DNA of 64,000 bases from Nocardia sp. CY41 (GTDB lineage Bacteria; Actinomycetota; Actinomycetes; Mycobacteriales; Mycobacteriaceae): the NCBI RefSeq assembly GCF_009829325.1, contig NZ_VUOS01000012.1:186001-250000 (forward strand), in the 5' to 3' direction. Under the pieces are notes generated by a model. It saw nothing but the letters and a program-made list of their open reading frames with translations. It searched no databases and was not told the DNA's origin. Every line of letters starts with the position of its first letter. Position 1 is the first letter of the stretch. The translations under genes and the position numbers were made by a program. Positions 1 to 8,536 of the stretch are shown here, in pieces.

Positions 1-2
1 CC

Positions 3-407
3 GGTTCTCAGATGGGCGACATCGTGCACGTCGGCCGAGGCGCCGAAATCTACCTCGATCGCGAGTGGGCCCGCTTCCTCGACGGAGAAAAGGGCGAACC
101 GCGTCTGCGGATGTGGATCCGCCCGCGACCGGGCGACGAACAGGACCCCGACGTCGCGATGTACTTCGCCATGATGTGTGCCGACATGAGCCCGCCGGTG
201 CCGATGAACCTGGGCCACTTCGGCTGGGCGCCCACCGTGCAGATGACCACCTACCTGCGCCGCAGGCCCGCGCCGGGCTGGCTGCGGATCATCGCCACCA
301 CACACGAGGTGGGCGGGCGCATGTTCGACGAGGACCAGCTGGTGCTCGATGCCACCGGCGCGGTCGTCGCGCAGAGTCGTCAGTTGGCGCTCGTTCCCCA
401 GCGCTGA
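3..407 (+). CDS. Acyl-CoA thioesterase family protein, C-terminal part (5' truncated by window)
   Basis: The frame is open from the left edge, so the beginning of the gene lies outside the window. The visible 130 or so residues look like the second hotdog half of a TesB-type acyl-CoA thioesterase: a GWAPTVQMTTYLRRRPAPGW strand region followed by DEDQLVLDATGAVVAQSRQL, the typical closing strand with its bound-substrate glutamine. Such proteins hydrolyse acyl-CoA esters in the cytoplasm. The stop lies 32 bases before proC on the same strand. The family call rests only on these C-terminal motifs; substrate cannot be stated. Confidence 0.7.
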   Translation, partial: GSQMGDIVHVGRGAEIYLDREWARFLDGEKGEPRLRMWIRPRPGDEQDPDVAMYFAMMCADMSPPVPMNLGHFGWAPTVQMTTYLRRRPAPGWLRIIATTHEVGGRMFDEDQLVLDATGAVVAQSRQLALVPQR

Positions 408-439
408 GGTCCGGCGCGCGCCGTCTAGCCTTGAGGCCC

Positions 440-1258
440 ATGACGAGAATTGCGGTGATCGGTGGCGGGCGCATCGGGGAGGCGTTGGTCGCCGGTTTGC
501 TGGAGTCCGGGCGGCTGACCAAGGACCTGGTCGTCGTGGAGACCCATCGGGAACGGGCCCATCAGCTCGCCGAACGCTTCGGCACCCGGGTCACCGACGA
601 CTTGGCGGATGCCGCGATCGGCGCGGATCTGCTGGTGATCGCGGTGAAACCGAACGACGTAGACGCGGTGCTCGCGCCGCTGGGCAAGGCGGAGATCGGC
701 AGCGACCGCGATCAAGTGCTGGTCTCACTGGTGGCCGGTGTGCCGACCGGTCGGCTGGAGGGCAAGATGCCCGCCGGGTTCCCGGTGGTCCGGGTGATGC
801 CGAATACGCCGATGCTGGTGGGGCAGGGTATGAGCGTCATCGCGCCGGGACGCTACGCGCGCGAGCAGCATCTGGAACTGGTGACCGAGGTGCTCGGCGC
901 GGTCGGCAAGGTGGTCATCGTGGCGGAGAGCCAGATGGACGCGGTCACCGCGGTGTCCGGATCGGGGCCCGCCTATTTCTTCCTGGTCGTGGAGGCCATG
1001 GTGGAGGCGGGCGTCGGGCTCGGGCTCACCAGGGACGTGGCCACTCAGCTCGTCGTGCAGACCATGGTCGGCTCGGCCGCCCTGCTCGACAGTTCCACGC
1101 AGACCGCCGCGGAACTGCGCGCCGCGGTGACCTCACCGGCGGGCACCACCGCGGCGGCGATCCGCGAGCTCGAGCGTGGAGGACTACGCTCGGCGTTCTA
1201 CGAAGCCCTCGTGGCGGCCAAGGAAAGGTCACTCGAACAGGGCGCGTCAGCGGAGTGA
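440..1258 (+). CDS. proC: Pyrroline-5-carboxylate reductase
   Basis: 272 aa, normal family length. Catalyses NAD(P)H-dependent reduction of pyrroline-5-carboxylate to proline, the last step of proline synthesis, in the cytoplasm. The N-terminal Rossmann fold shows IGGGRIGEALVAGLLESG; the central VRVMPNTPMLVGQGMS and the C-terminal VSGSGPAYFFLVVEAM segments are the diagnostic P5CR motifs, with LRAAVTSPAGTTAAAI near the end. The ATG at 440 is chosen because the Rossmann strand begins immediately after it; longer frames upstream overlap the thioesterase and have no homology. Gene order proC-excisionase-bS22 matches M. tuberculosis Rv0500-Rv0500B. Confidence 0.96.
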   Translation: MTRIAVIGGGRIGEALVAGLLESGRLTKDLVVVETHRERAHQLAERFGTRVTDDLADAAIGADLLVIAVKPNDVDAVLAPLGKAEIGSDRDQVLVSLVAGVPTGRLEGKMPAGFPVVRVMPNTPMLVGQGMSVIAPGRYAREQHLELVTEVLGAVGKVVIVAESQMDAVTAVSGSGPAYFFLVVEAMVEAGVGLGLTRDVATQLVVQTMVGSAALLDSSTQTAAELRAAVTSPAGTTAAAIRELERGGLRSAFYEALVAAKERSLEQGASAE

Positions 1259-1403
1259 CCGGTCTGTTTCAAATCGGAAAACCCGATTTCTCACTCCCGT
1301 CGCAGTAACACCACTGGTCCCGCTAAGCTTCAAGGAGCACGTGCGTGTCTGTTCCGCCGGTGGGGAAGCCGGCGGCGCGGACGTGCCGGAGGTCAATGGT
1401 GCA

Positions 1404-1706
1404 ATGATGTCTGCGAACAAGATGTCTGCGAATTCCGGAGGGTCCGGCGGCTCCGGTCCCGCGGGCGGTCGGGGGAATTCCCGTACACAGCGTGAGGCCG
1501 CGACACAGGGGCAATCCGTGCTCGGCGGCGGCACCCAGTTTCTCACCGTCGCCGAAGTGGCGAATCTGATGCGGGTGTCCAAGATGACGGTCTACCGGCT
1601 GGTGCACTCGGGCGAGTTGCCCGCCGTGCGCGTCGGCCGATCGTTCCGGGTGCACGCCAAGGCGGTGCACGACTATCTGGAAACGTCCTACTTCGACGCC
1701 GGATGA
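1404..1706 (+). CDS. Small helix-turn-helix (excisionase-family) DNA-binding protein
   Basis: About 100 aa. The last 55 residues carry an excisionase/MerR-like winged helix: FLTVAEVANLMRVSKMTVYR, then LVHSGELPAVRVGRSFRVH, the standard HTH_17 pattern. The first 45 residues are low-complexity and Gly/Ser-rich (GGSGGSGPAGGRG), probably a flexible tail. Three in-frame ATGs (1404, 1407, 1422) could be the start; 1404 is taken. It is the positional counterpart of Rv0500A, between proC and the bS22 gene, a conserved actinobacterial arrangement. A chromosomal transcription factor is more likely than a phage excisionase, because no integrase or att site is nearby. Confidence 0.85.
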   Translation: MMSANKMSANSGGSGGSGPAGGRGNSRTQREAATQGQSVLGGGTQFLTVAEVANLMRVSKMTVYRLVHSGELPAVRVGRSFRVHAKAVHDYLETSYFDAG

Positions 1707-1932
1707 GGCGGTTTCGGGACCACTGGGGAGTGCCGGTACGATAGCTCCTCGGTTCGTGTTCGCCCGCCGGTGGCATCGCTGTTCGTTGCCCCGTGGTATC
1801 CGGCGGCGCGGACACGGGGCGTGAGCTTGCCGAGTGACCCCGGCCCGTCGGCCGGGGACTCGGCGGACGGGCGTCCGGCAATCGCGCACGGGCAGCGTGC
1901 GCGCCGAGTAGAGAGAACGCGAGGACAACCCT

Positions 1933-2034
1933 ATGGGTTCTGTGATCAAGAAGCGCCGCAAGCGCATGTCGAAGAAGAAGCACCGCAAGCTGCTTCGCCG
2001 TACGCGTGTGCAGCGGCGCAAACTCGGCAAGTAA
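1933..2034 (+). CDS. Small ribosomal subunit protein bS22 (AURKAIP1/COX24-domain peptide)
   Basis: A 33-residue, extremely basic peptide starting [19 protein letters not shown] and ending RRKLGK, preceded by a GAGGA ribosome-binding site. It matches the actinobacterial AURKAIP1/COX24-domain peptide annotated as Rv0500B in M. tuberculosis and identified as ribosomal protein bS22 in mycobacterial ribosome structures (established knowledge). About half of its residues are Lys or Arg, as expected for a protein buried in rRNA. It sits alone behind a 226-base leader and is followed directly by a strong terminator, so it is probably transcribed on its own. Confidence 0.93.
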
Positions 2035-2057
2035 GCTTCGCTGCGTGATAGCTGCGG

Positions 2058-2093
2058 GAGCCCGTCACCAATAGGTGACGGGCTCTTTTGTTT
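2058..2093 (+). terminator. Rho-independent terminator after bS22
   Basis: A perfect 12-bp stem (GAGCCCGTCACC at 2058-2069, GGTGACGGGCTC at 2074-2085) with a 4-base AATA loop is followed by TTTTGTTT. This is the only intergenic hairpin noted here that also has a U-tract. It ends the bS22 transcript 24 bases after the stop codon. Confidence 0.93.
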
Positions 2094-2237
2094 GAAATTC
2101 GAAATTTTGGAATCCTCGTTTGTATCACGTGACTGAAGTCATCGTTAGATCCTGGTTAATACTCTCGGTGAGCGGGTAGGCAGCCGCTACGCTAGGCACT
2201 GGGAATAATCACAAGGGCGGCTGGCAAGGGAAAGCGG

Positions 2238-3317
2238 GTGCCGGTGGGTTCTGAGAGTCGGGAAGGAAACGCGCCGAAGGTCGTGCTGGTCACTGGAGCC
2301 AGCCGCTTCTTCGGTGGCACGGTCGTCGCCCGGCTCGCCCAGGATCCCGGGATCGAGCGCATTCTCGCCGTCGACACCATGACGCCGAGCCGAGAGCTGC
2401 AGCGGCGCATGGGCCGCGCCGAATTCGTGCGAGCGGACATCCGAAACCCGTTGATCCGTAAGGTGATCGATGGTGGCGAGGTGGACACCGTGGTGCACAC
2501 CGCCCTGCTGACCCGCCCGCCCGCGGGCGGCGGGCGCGCGGTGATGAAGGATCACAACGTCCTCGGCGCGATGCAGCTGTTCGCGGTGTGTCAGAAGGTG
2601 TCTTCGGTGCGCCGGGTGGTCCTGCGCTCCTCGTCGGCGGTGTACGGGTGCAGCGCGAAGGATCCCGCGAAATTCAGCGAGGAAATGAGCGCGCGCACAC
2701 CGCCGCGCGGCGGGTTTGCCCGCGACCTGATCGATATAGAGGGTTACGTTCGCGGGCTCGCCCGGCGCCGTCCCGATATCGCCGCGTCCATTTTGCGATT
2801 CGCACCCATCGTCGGCCCGCGGTTGGCCGCTCGCGGCGTGCAATATCTGCGTTCGCCGGTGACCCCCACCGTATTCGGCCGGGACGCCAGGATGCAGCTG
2901 CTGCACGAGGAAGACGCCGTGGCCGCGCTGACGCACGCGGCGCGGCGTACGGTGGGAGGTACGTACAACATCGCGGGCGACGGCGCGCTGTCGCTGTCCC
3001 AGGCGGTCCGGCGGGCAGGTCGGATCGAACTACCCATTCCCTTCACGGTGTTTCGCACCGCTGGTCGCCTGCTCATGGGCCCGGTGATGCGGGAGTTCTC
3101 CGCCGAACAGCTCGATTATTTCCACTTCGGTTGTGGTCTGGACACCACGCGCATGCGCACCGAACTCGGGTTCGTGCCGCGCTGGACGACAGTGCAGGCG
3201 TTCGACGACTTCATCGGGGGCGCAGCGTTGCGGCCCGTGGTCGATCCAGCCTGGATCGACGCCGCAGAACACAAACTGCTCGGCCTGCTCGGGGCCGGTA
3301 CGGGAGCACACCAATGA
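2238..3317 (+). CDS. NAD-dependent epimerase/dehydratase family protein (Rv0501/GalE2-like)
   Basis: 359 aa, starting at a GTG with AAGGGAAAG upstream. An extended short-chain dehydrogenase: VLVTGASRFFGGTVVARLAQ carries the dinucleotide-binding glycine pattern, with DTVVHTALLTRP as the second Rossmann landmark. The usual catalytic YxxxK is hard to identify; SSSAVYGCSAKDP provides a Ser and Tyr at the expected place. Position before an acyltransferase mirrors Rv0501-Rv0502. The substrate is unknown; UDP-glucose 4-epimerase activity should not be assumed. The stop overlaps the next start (ATGA), implying one operon with translational coupling. Confidence 0.85.
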   Translation: MPVGSESREGNAPKVVLVTGASRFFGGTVVARLAQDPGIERILAVDTMTPSRELQRRMGRAEFVRADIRNPLIRKVIDGGEVDTVVHTALLTRPPAGGGRAVMKDHNVLGAMQLFAVCQKVSSVRRVVLRSSSAVYGCSAKDPAKFSEEMSARTPPRGGFARDLIDIEGYVRGLARRRPDIAASILRFAPIVGPRLAARGVQYLRSPVTPTVFGRDARMQLLHEEDAVAALTHAARRTVGGTYNIAGDGALSLSQAVRRAGRIELPIPFTVFRTAGRLLMGPVMREFSAEQLDYFHFGCGLDTTRMRTELGFVPRWTTVQAFDDFIGGAALRPVVDPAWIDAAEHKLLGLLGAGTGAHQ

Positions 3318-4321
3318 ATGACGTAGCGAAAGTCATCCAACTCCACGACCTCCAGGTCGAGGCGCGGCAGCGGCATGCGCCACGACGCCTGGCCGCGGCG
3401 AGTCCGGTGACCTCGCTGGTCGAGCGCCGCGCGGCGGTGACGCCCGCCGCGCCGCAGTCGCTGTCGGGGATGTTGCGCGGCGCGCTCGGCAATCAGATCA
3501 CCAAGACCGCGGATTTCGCGCGCCGCAGGCTCACCGGCGACTATCAGGTCGACGAGTTCGGTTTCGACGAGCATCTGCTCGAGTCGGTCATCCTGCCCGC
3601 CCTGCGGCCGCTGTCGGACCTGTGGTTCCGGGTGGAGGTCAGCGGAATGGACAACCTACCGGAGGCGGGCGGCGCGCTGATCGTGGCCAACCACGCGGGC
3701 ACCGTGCCGCTGGACGGCCTGATGCTGCAACTGGCCGTGCACGACCGCCACCCGAAGCAGCGTGCGTTGCGCTTGCTCGCGGCCGACCTGATCTTCGAGA
3801 CGCCGGTGCTCGGGGTGCTGGCCCGCCGAGCGGGCCACACACTGGCCTGCCGGGAGGACGCCGAACGGCTGCTGCGCTCCGGCGAGCTGACCGGTGTGTT
3901 CCCGGAAGGGTTCAAGGGCGTCGGCAAGCAGTACACCGATCGCTACAAGCTGCAACGCTTCGGCCGCGGCGGCTTCGTGGCCGCGGCGGTGCGCACCGGC
4001 GTGCCGATCATCCCGTGCTCCATCGTCGGGTCCGAGGAGATCTATCCCAAGCTGGCCGATCTGAAGCCGCTGGCCCGGCTGCTCGGCCTGCCGTATTTCC
4101 CGGTGACGCCCCTGTTCCCGCATCTGGGCCTACTCGGCGCGGTGCCGCTGCCGTCCAAGTGGTACATCGAATTCGGCACCCCCATCCCGACCACGCCCTA
4201 CGAGCCGGAGGCCGCCGACGACCCGATGACCATGTTCGAGGTCACCGACCAGGTTCGCGAGACCATCCAGCAGACGCTCTACAAGCTGCTCACCAAACGC
4301 CGCAACGTCTTCACTGGTTAA
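3314..4321 (+). CDS. Lysophospholipid acyltransferase family protein
   Basis: 335 aa, PlsC-type acyltransferase. The catalytic NHxxxxD motif is visible as NHAGTVPLDG, followed by the substrate-pocket segment GVFPEGFKGVGKQ and a later GVPIIPCSIVGSEE block, in the right order and spacing for 1-acyl-glycerol-3-phosphate acyltransferases. The first 90 residues are an extra region before the domain. Family members transfer an acyl chain to a lysophospholipid at the inner membrane face. It overlaps the epimerase by 4 bases, the same pairing as Rv0501-Rv0502, which suggests a shared envelope-lipid role (inference). Confidence 0.88.
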   Translation: MNDVAKVIQLHDLQVEARQRHAPRRLAAASPVTSLVERRAAVTPAAPQSLSGMLRGALGNQITKTADFARRRLTGDYQVDEFGFDEHLLESVILPALRPLSDLWFRVEVSGMDNLPEAGGALIVANHAGTVPLDGLMLQLAVHDRHPKQRALRLLAADLIFETPVLGVLARRAGHTLACREDAERLLRSGELTGVFPEGFKGVGKQYTDRYKLQRFGRGGFVAAAVRTGVPIIPCSIVGSEEIYPKLADLKPLARLLGLPYFPVTPLFPHLGLLGAVPLPSKWYIEFGTPIPTTPYEPEAADDPMTMFEVTDQVRETIQQTLYKLLTKRRNVFTG

Positions 4322-4325
4322 TTGG

Positions 4326-4412
4326 CCGCGCCTCCGCGCGGCGTGTTCGCGGCCCTCTTGTGGCTCGCGTACGGCGGATGCTCGATCTCGCTTCGCTCGA
4401 AACCGGTGGTTG
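4326..4412. repeat. Dispersed GC-rich hairpin repeat, copy 1
   Basis: In the 195-base gap between convergent genes lies GGCCGCG...CGCGGCC enclosing a small inner hairpin, then TTGTGGCTCGCG and CTCGCTTCGCTCGAAACCGG. The segments GTGTTCGCGGCC, TGTGGCTCGCG and TCGCTCGAAACCGGT recur, in whole or part, at 11229-11308 and 53796-54031, always between genes. It may serve as a bidirectional terminator for the two convergent genes here. Confidence 0.7.
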
Positions 4413-4516
4413 CAGTGCGCTGGGCGCGTACGGCATTCCAGCTTCGGATGGAGTGCGCCCGGCCGTAAAGGGGCGTGCCGGACGGATGATGTTCGTCGTT
4501 CCGCTCTGGTGGCCCA

Positions 4517-5629
4517 TCAATGATCATCACGACGGCGTGTAACTGCCGCCGCGACCGCGCCGCCCGCCGCGCCCAGGGCCAAGGCGGTGGGGACGCCGAT
4601 CTTGGCGGCCTTGCGGCCGGTGCGGAAGTCGCGGATCTCCCAGCCGCGGTTCTTGGCGACTTCGCGCAGATCCGAATCGGGGTTGATCGCCACGGCCGTG
4701 CCGACCAGTGAGAGCATCGGCACGTCGTTGTGGCTGTCGGAGTACGCGGTACACCGCTTGAGGTTCAGGCCCTCGCGAATGGCCAGCGTGCGCACGGCGT
4801 GCGCCTTGCCGAGGCCGTGCAGGATGTCGCCGACCAGCCGCCCGGTGAACGTCCCGTCCACGCTCTCGGCCACCGTGCCCAACGCCCCGGTGAGGCCGAG
4901 CCGCTTCGCGATCACTTGCGCCAGCTCCACCGGAGTCGCGGTCACCAGCCACACCTGCTGGCCCGCGTCCAAGTGCATCTGGGCCAGCGCGCGCGTGCCG
5001 GGCCAGATCTTGTCGGCGATGATCTCGTCGTAGATCTCCTCGCCCAGCGCGGCCAGCTCGGCGGTCGAGCGCCCGGCGATGAACGCCAGCGCCTTCTCCT
5101 TGCCGCTGGCCATATCGGTGCTGCTCTCCTTGCCGGTGACCCGGAATTTCACCTGTTTCCAGGCGACGTCCACCAGATCGGAGGTCTTGAAGTACTTGCG
5201 CGCCGCCAGACCGCGAGCGAAATGCACGATCGACGCGCCCTGCACCATGGTGTTGTCGACGTCGAAGAACGCCGCCGCGGTGAGGTCGCGCGGGGCCTCC
5301 GGGCCGACCGCCTCGAACTCGCCCGCGGCGAGTTCGGCGTCATGCAGGGTCAGCGCCGCGTCGGCGCTCGCCTCACCGGCCAGATTGGCCCGCAATTCCT
5401 CTTCACTCGGGCCGAAAGGGCTGCGCGAGATGCGGGCGAGCTGGTCCTGCAATCCCTGGCCCATCTGGCTCAGGTTCCACCGCGCCGGAAACTCACCGAA
5501 CCGTCCCGCGATGAATCCGGCCCTCGCCACCTTCGATCGTTCCGGCACCAGTACCTCCGCCCGTCGCGCGAACCATGTCAACAGTAGCCGGATGAGCCGA
5601 CAGTCACGGCAGAAGGCGGCGCGCGACAC
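4517..5629 (-). CDS. serB1: HAD-IB family phosphatase (SerB1-like)
   Basis: 370 aa. The haloacid-dehalogenase core is complete: motif [16 protein letters not shown] (nucleophile Asp), motif [15 protein letters not shown], the conserved Lys in [10 protein letters not shown], and motif [17 protein letters not shown]. This is subfamily IB, which includes phosphoserine phosphatases. About 110 residues precede motif I. Position and length agree with Rv0505c (SerB1). A hydrophobic Ala/Gly stretch near the C-terminus ([16 protein letters not shown]) followed by RRRDDH suggests a short membrane-associating tail. Phosphoserine as substrate is plausible but not shown; the symbol is by synteny. Confidence 0.85.
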   Translation of the reverse strand: MSRAAFCRDCRLIRLLLTWFARRAEVLVPERSKVARAGFIAGRFGEFPARWNLSQMGQGLQDQLARISRSPFGPSEEELRANLAGEASADAALTLHDAELAAGEFEAVGPEAPRDLTAAAFFDVDNTMVQGASIVHFARGLAARKYFKTSDLVDVAWKQVKFRVTGKESSTDMASGKEKALAFIAGRSTAELAALGEEIYDEIIADKIWPGTRALAQMHLDAGQQVWLVTATPVELAQVIAKRLGLTGALGTVAESVDGTFTGRLVGDILHGLGKAHAVRTLAIREGLNLKRCTAYSDSHNDVPMLSLVGTAVAINPDSDLREVAKNRGWEIRDFRTGRKAAKIGVPTALALGAAGGAVAAAVTRRRDDH

Positions 5630-5687
5630 AATCGCGTGGCGCGTACCGGGCCGCCCCGGCGTGCGGCCCGCGGATTAAATTCCGGTC

Positions 5688-5948
5688 ATGACCAATCCCA
5701 CACATTCGGTGACATTGCTGACTCGCGCGGGCTGTGGACTGTGTGCGACAGCACTGGAACAGCTGCGCGTGATCTGCGCCGAATTCGGTATCGAACCGGG
5801 GACCGTCGACGTCGACGAAGCCGCCGTTACCGACCCTGGCCTGCGGGCGGAGTACGGCGACCGGCTTCCCGTCGTCCTGCTCGACGGCCGCGAACACAGC
5901 TATTTCGATGTGGACGAGACCCGATTGCGGGCGGACCTGAAGCGCTGA
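5688..5948 (+). CDS. Glutaredoxin-family protein
   Basis: 86 aa, a compact thioredoxin-fold protein. VTLLTRAGCGLCATALEQL carries a CGLC redox pair at the end of the first strand, and the cis-Pro region is DRLPVVLLDGREH. It matches the short glutaredoxin-like protein found just upstream of hemA in mycobacteria (Rv0508). It may carry electrons in the cytoplasm; the partner is unknown. It lies 239 bases before rex on the same strand and may share or precede the haem operon's promoter region. Confidence 0.87.
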   Translation: MTNPTHSVTLLTRAGCGLCATALEQLRVICAEFGIEPGTVDVDEAAVTDPGLRAEYGDRLPVVLLDGREHSYFDVDETRLRADLKR

Positions 5949-6018
5949 GCGCGCCGTTTTCCGTCCGATTCGGCCGCTGTGCTGGTCGCGGCGGAAAATG
6001 AGGCCAATTTCACCGACT

Positions 6019-6036
6019 TTGTGCAGGGCTTCACAA
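6019..6036 (+). promoter_or_regulatory. Rex operator upstream of rex-hemACD
   Basis: TTGTGCAGGGCTTCACAA differs at one base from the consensus Rex operator TTGTGAANNNNTTCACAA. It lies 150 bases before the rex start. In Streptomyces coelicolor Rex represses its own rex-hemACD operon through such a site (established knowledge), so autoregulated control of haem synthesis by NADH/NAD+ is the natural reading here. No other match to this sequence was noticed in the window. Confidence 0.85.
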
Positions 6037-6186
6037 GCAGTTACGGTGGTGGCACGCGACCCGCATGCCGAGGCTGCGGAGCCGCCCCGAAATCCGAAAC
6101 TTCGACACCCTGGCACCGGACCGTCCCCGGTGCAGCGGGTCGAGCGACGAACCGGAGCCCGAGGCCCGGGACGAGGAGCCGACGAC

Positions 6187-7032
6187 GTGACAGAGCAGCA
6201 TGAGGCGCCGAGCGGCGTCTCCGGCAGGGCTCTGCAGAAGGACATCCCGCAGGCCACTGTCGCGCGGCTGGCTACCTATCTTCGGGTCCTCGCCATGTTG
6301 GCCGACGACGGTGTTGCCATCGTATCGAGTGAGGAACTGGCTGTCGCGGCGGGTGTCAATTCGGCCAAATTGCGCAAGGATCTCTCCTTCCTCGGCCCCA
6401 ACGGTGTTCGCGGCGTCGGCTACGACGTGGCCAAGCTCCGCTCCCGGATCGAGGACGTGCTCGGCTTGTCGCAGGGCCACCGCGTCGTGCTGGTCGGCGC
6501 GGGGAATCTGGGCCGCGCCCTGGTCGGCTACGGCGGGTTCCGGCGGCGCGGTTTCACCGTGGTCGGCATTCTCGACAGCGACCCCGCGGTGATCGGCATG
6601 CCGGTCGCGGGCCTGGTGGTGCGCGACGTGGCCGAGCTGGCCGCGGCGGTCGCCGAACTGGAGCCGACCATCGCGGTCATCACGGTTCCCGACGACGCGG
6701 CCCAGGACGTGTGCGACCGGCTCGTCGCCGCGGGCCTGCAGTCGATCCTGAGCTTCGCGCCCTGTGAGCTGGTCGCACCGGCGACCGTCGAAGTCCGGCG
6801 CGTCGACCTGGCCGTCGAGATGCAGATGCTGTCGTTCGAACGGGTGCGCAACGCCGAGCAGGCCCCGCTGCCGGAGGTCGCGCACGCCGGATCCAGCCGC
6901 ATCGCGCACCGCCTGCCGACCCCGCACGCGGCGCAGGCGCACCCGGCACTCCAGCACTCGACAACCCCGCATACGACAACCTCGCATACGGCAACGGAGC
7001 CAAGCAGCAAGGGATCGGTGGTCACACCATGA
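6187..7032 (+). CDS. rex: Redox-sensing transcriptional repressor Rex
   Basis: 281 aa from the GTG at 6187; the frame is open further upstream but that part runs through the operator and has no homology. The N-terminal winged helix includes IPQATVARLATYLRVLAMLA and VNSAKLRKDLSFLGPNGVRG, a Rex signature; the NAD(H)-binding domain carries VVLVGAGNLGRALVGYGGF. Rex binds DNA when NADH/NAD+ is low and lets go when NADH rises. The last 60 residues form a His/Thr/Pro-rich low-complexity tail not needed for the fold. It heads the haem operon and ends in an ATGA overlap with a 25-codon mini-ORF. Confidence 0.94.
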   Translation: MTEQHEAPSGVSGRALQKDIPQATVARLATYLRVLAMLADDGVAIVSSEELAVAAGVNSAKLRKDLSFLGPNGVRGVGYDVAKLRSRIEDVLGLSQGHRVVLVGAGNLGRALVGYGGFRRRGFTVVGILDSDPAVIGMPVAGLVVRDVAELAAAVAELEPTIAVITVPDDAAQDVCDRLVAAGLQSILSFAPCELVAPATVEVRRVDLAVEMQMLSFERVRNAEQAPLPEVAHAGSSRIAHRLPTPHAAQAHPALQHSTTPHTTTSHTATEPSSKGSVVTP

Positions 7033-7106
7033 GTGAGCGCAGCGAGCGGATCATGCAGCACAGCACGGCGGAGCGTTCCGTCCGTGCCGGGACGGTGGCG
7101 GCATGA
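7029..7106 (+). CDS. 25-codon mini-ORF bridging rex and hemA
   Basis: The peptide begins [17 protein letters not shown] and ends AA. Its ATG overlaps the rex stop (ATGA at 7029-7032) and its TGA overlaps the hemA start (ATGA at 7103-7106), so it exactly fills the 70-base gap. hemA has no strong ribosome-binding site of its own, so translating this ORF could hand ribosomes from rex to hemA. Whether the peptide itself matters is unknown. Confidence 0.4.
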   Translation: MSERSERIMQHSTAERSVRAGTVAA

Positions 7107-8536
7107 GCGTTCTCCTCGTCGGCATCTCGCACCGCAGCGCGCCGGTCCCCGTGCTGGAGAAGGTGGCCGTAACCGACGCCGACCGGCCGAAGCTGATCGA
7201 CCGGCTGATCGCCTCCAGCCATGTGTCCGAGGCGATGATCGTGTCCACCTGCAACCGGGTGGAGGTCTACGCGGTGGTCGACGCCTTCCACGGCGGTCTC
7301 GCCGAGATCGGTGACCTGCTGACCAAGCACTCCGGCCTGCCGATGCCCGATCTGACCAAGCACGCCTACGTGCGCTACTCCGAGGCCGCCGCCGAGCACC
7401 TGTTCGCGGTGGCCAGCGGCCTGGATTCGATGGTCGTCGGCGAGCAACAGGTGCTCAGCCAGATCCGCGGCGCCTACGCCTCCGCCGACGCGCAGAGCGC
7501 GGTCGGACGGACCCTGCACGAGCTGGCGCAGCACGCGCTGCGGGTCGGCAAGCGGGTGCACGCCGAGACGGGCATCGACCGCGCGGGCGCGTCGGTGGTG
7601 TCGGTCGCGCTGGACCGCGCGCAGCAGGTTCTCGGCCCGCTGGCCGGACGGACCGCCGCGGTGGTCGGAGCCGGCGCGATGGGCGGGCTCGCGGTCGCGC
7701 ATCTCTCACGCGCCGGGATCGGCCGGATCATCGTGGTGAACCGCACCATCGAGCGGGCCCGCAGACTCGCCGAGACCGCGCGCACGCACGGCGCCGAGGC
7801 CGAGGCGATGGAGCTGTCGCGGCTCACCGAGGCAATGGCCGCCACCGACGTGGTGGTCACCTGTACCGGTGCGGTCGGCGCGGTCGTGACGCTCGCCGAT
7901 ACCCACCGCGCGCTCACCGATCGGGAGCGCGGCGAGGAAGCCACGGTGGAGCGGCCGTTGGTGTTCTGCGATCTGGGGTTGCCGCGCGACGTCGAGCACG
8001 CCGTGGCCGGCCTGCCCGGTGTCACGCTCATCGACATCGAGACGTTGCAGCGCGATCCGGCCGCGGGCGCCGCCGCCGACGACACCGCCGCCGCCCGGTC
8101 GATCGTCGCCGACGAACTGGCCAGATATCTGGCCGGACAGCGGATGGCCGAGGTCACCCCCACGGTGGCCGCGCTACGCCAGCGCGCCGCCGAGGTGGTC
8201 GAGGCCGAACTGCTCCGGCTGGATTCGCGGCTGCCCGGCCTCGCCGACCCGGAACGCGACGAGGTCGCGCGCACGGTGCGCCGGGTGGTCGACAAGCTGC
8301 TGCACGCGCCGACGGTGCGGGTCAAGCAGCTCGCGTCCACGCCGGGCGGCGACAGCTATGCCGAGGCGCTGCGCGAATTGTTCGAACTGAAGCCCGGTGC
8401 GGCCCAGGCGGTCGCCGCGCCGATGGAGATCACCACGCTCGCCGGCGATCACGCCGAGCTCAGCGACGGGGAGATCGCGCTGGCCGACGATTTCACGGCA
8501 GGCCATCGCAGCGAAGAACAGGGGCAGACGGCATGA
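7103..8536 (+). CDS. hemA: Glutamyl-tRNA reductase
   Basis: 477 aa. Reduces glutamyl-tRNA(Glu) to glutamate-1-semialdehyde with NADPH, the first committed step of C5-pathway haem synthesis. Seen: [20 protein letters not shown] at the N-terminus, the catalytic cysteine in [33 protein letters not shown], and the NADPH-binding [21 protein letters not shown]-terminal dimerisation helix region follows, with a disordered last 40 residues. It is downstream of rex and overlaps hemC by 4 bases. The partner enzyme hemL is at 20.2 kb. Confidence 0.97.
   Translation: MSVLLVGISHRSAPVPVLEKVAVTDADRPKLIDRLIASSHVSEAMIVSTCNRVEVYAVVDAFHGGLAEIGDLLTKHSGLPMPDLTKHAYVRYSEAAAEHLFAVASGLDSMVVGEQQVLSQIRGAYASADAQSAVGRTLHELAQHALRVGKRVHAETGIDRAGASVVSVALDRAQQVLGPLAGRTAAVVGAGAMGGLAVAHLSRAGIGRIIVVNRTIERARRLAETARTHGAEAEAMELSRLTEAMAATDVVVTCTGAVGAVVTLADTHRALTDRERGEEATVERPLVFCDLGLPRDVEHAVAGLPGVTLIDIETLQRDPAAGAAADDTAAARSIVADELARYLAGQRMAEVTPTVAALRQRAAEVVEAELLRLDSRLPGLADPERDEVARTVRRVVDKLLHAPTVRVKQLASTPGGDSYAEALRELFELKPGAAQAVAAPMEITTLAGDHAELSDGEIALADDFTAGHRSEEQGQTA

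Noticed and set aside
1404..1706. Excisionase of an integrated element
   Set aside because: The gene holds a conserved place between proC and bS22 and no integrase or attachment site is present.
4318..4542. Short open frames on both strands in the 4.3-4.5 kb gap
   Set aside because: They lie within the dispersed repeat and have no conserved protein features.
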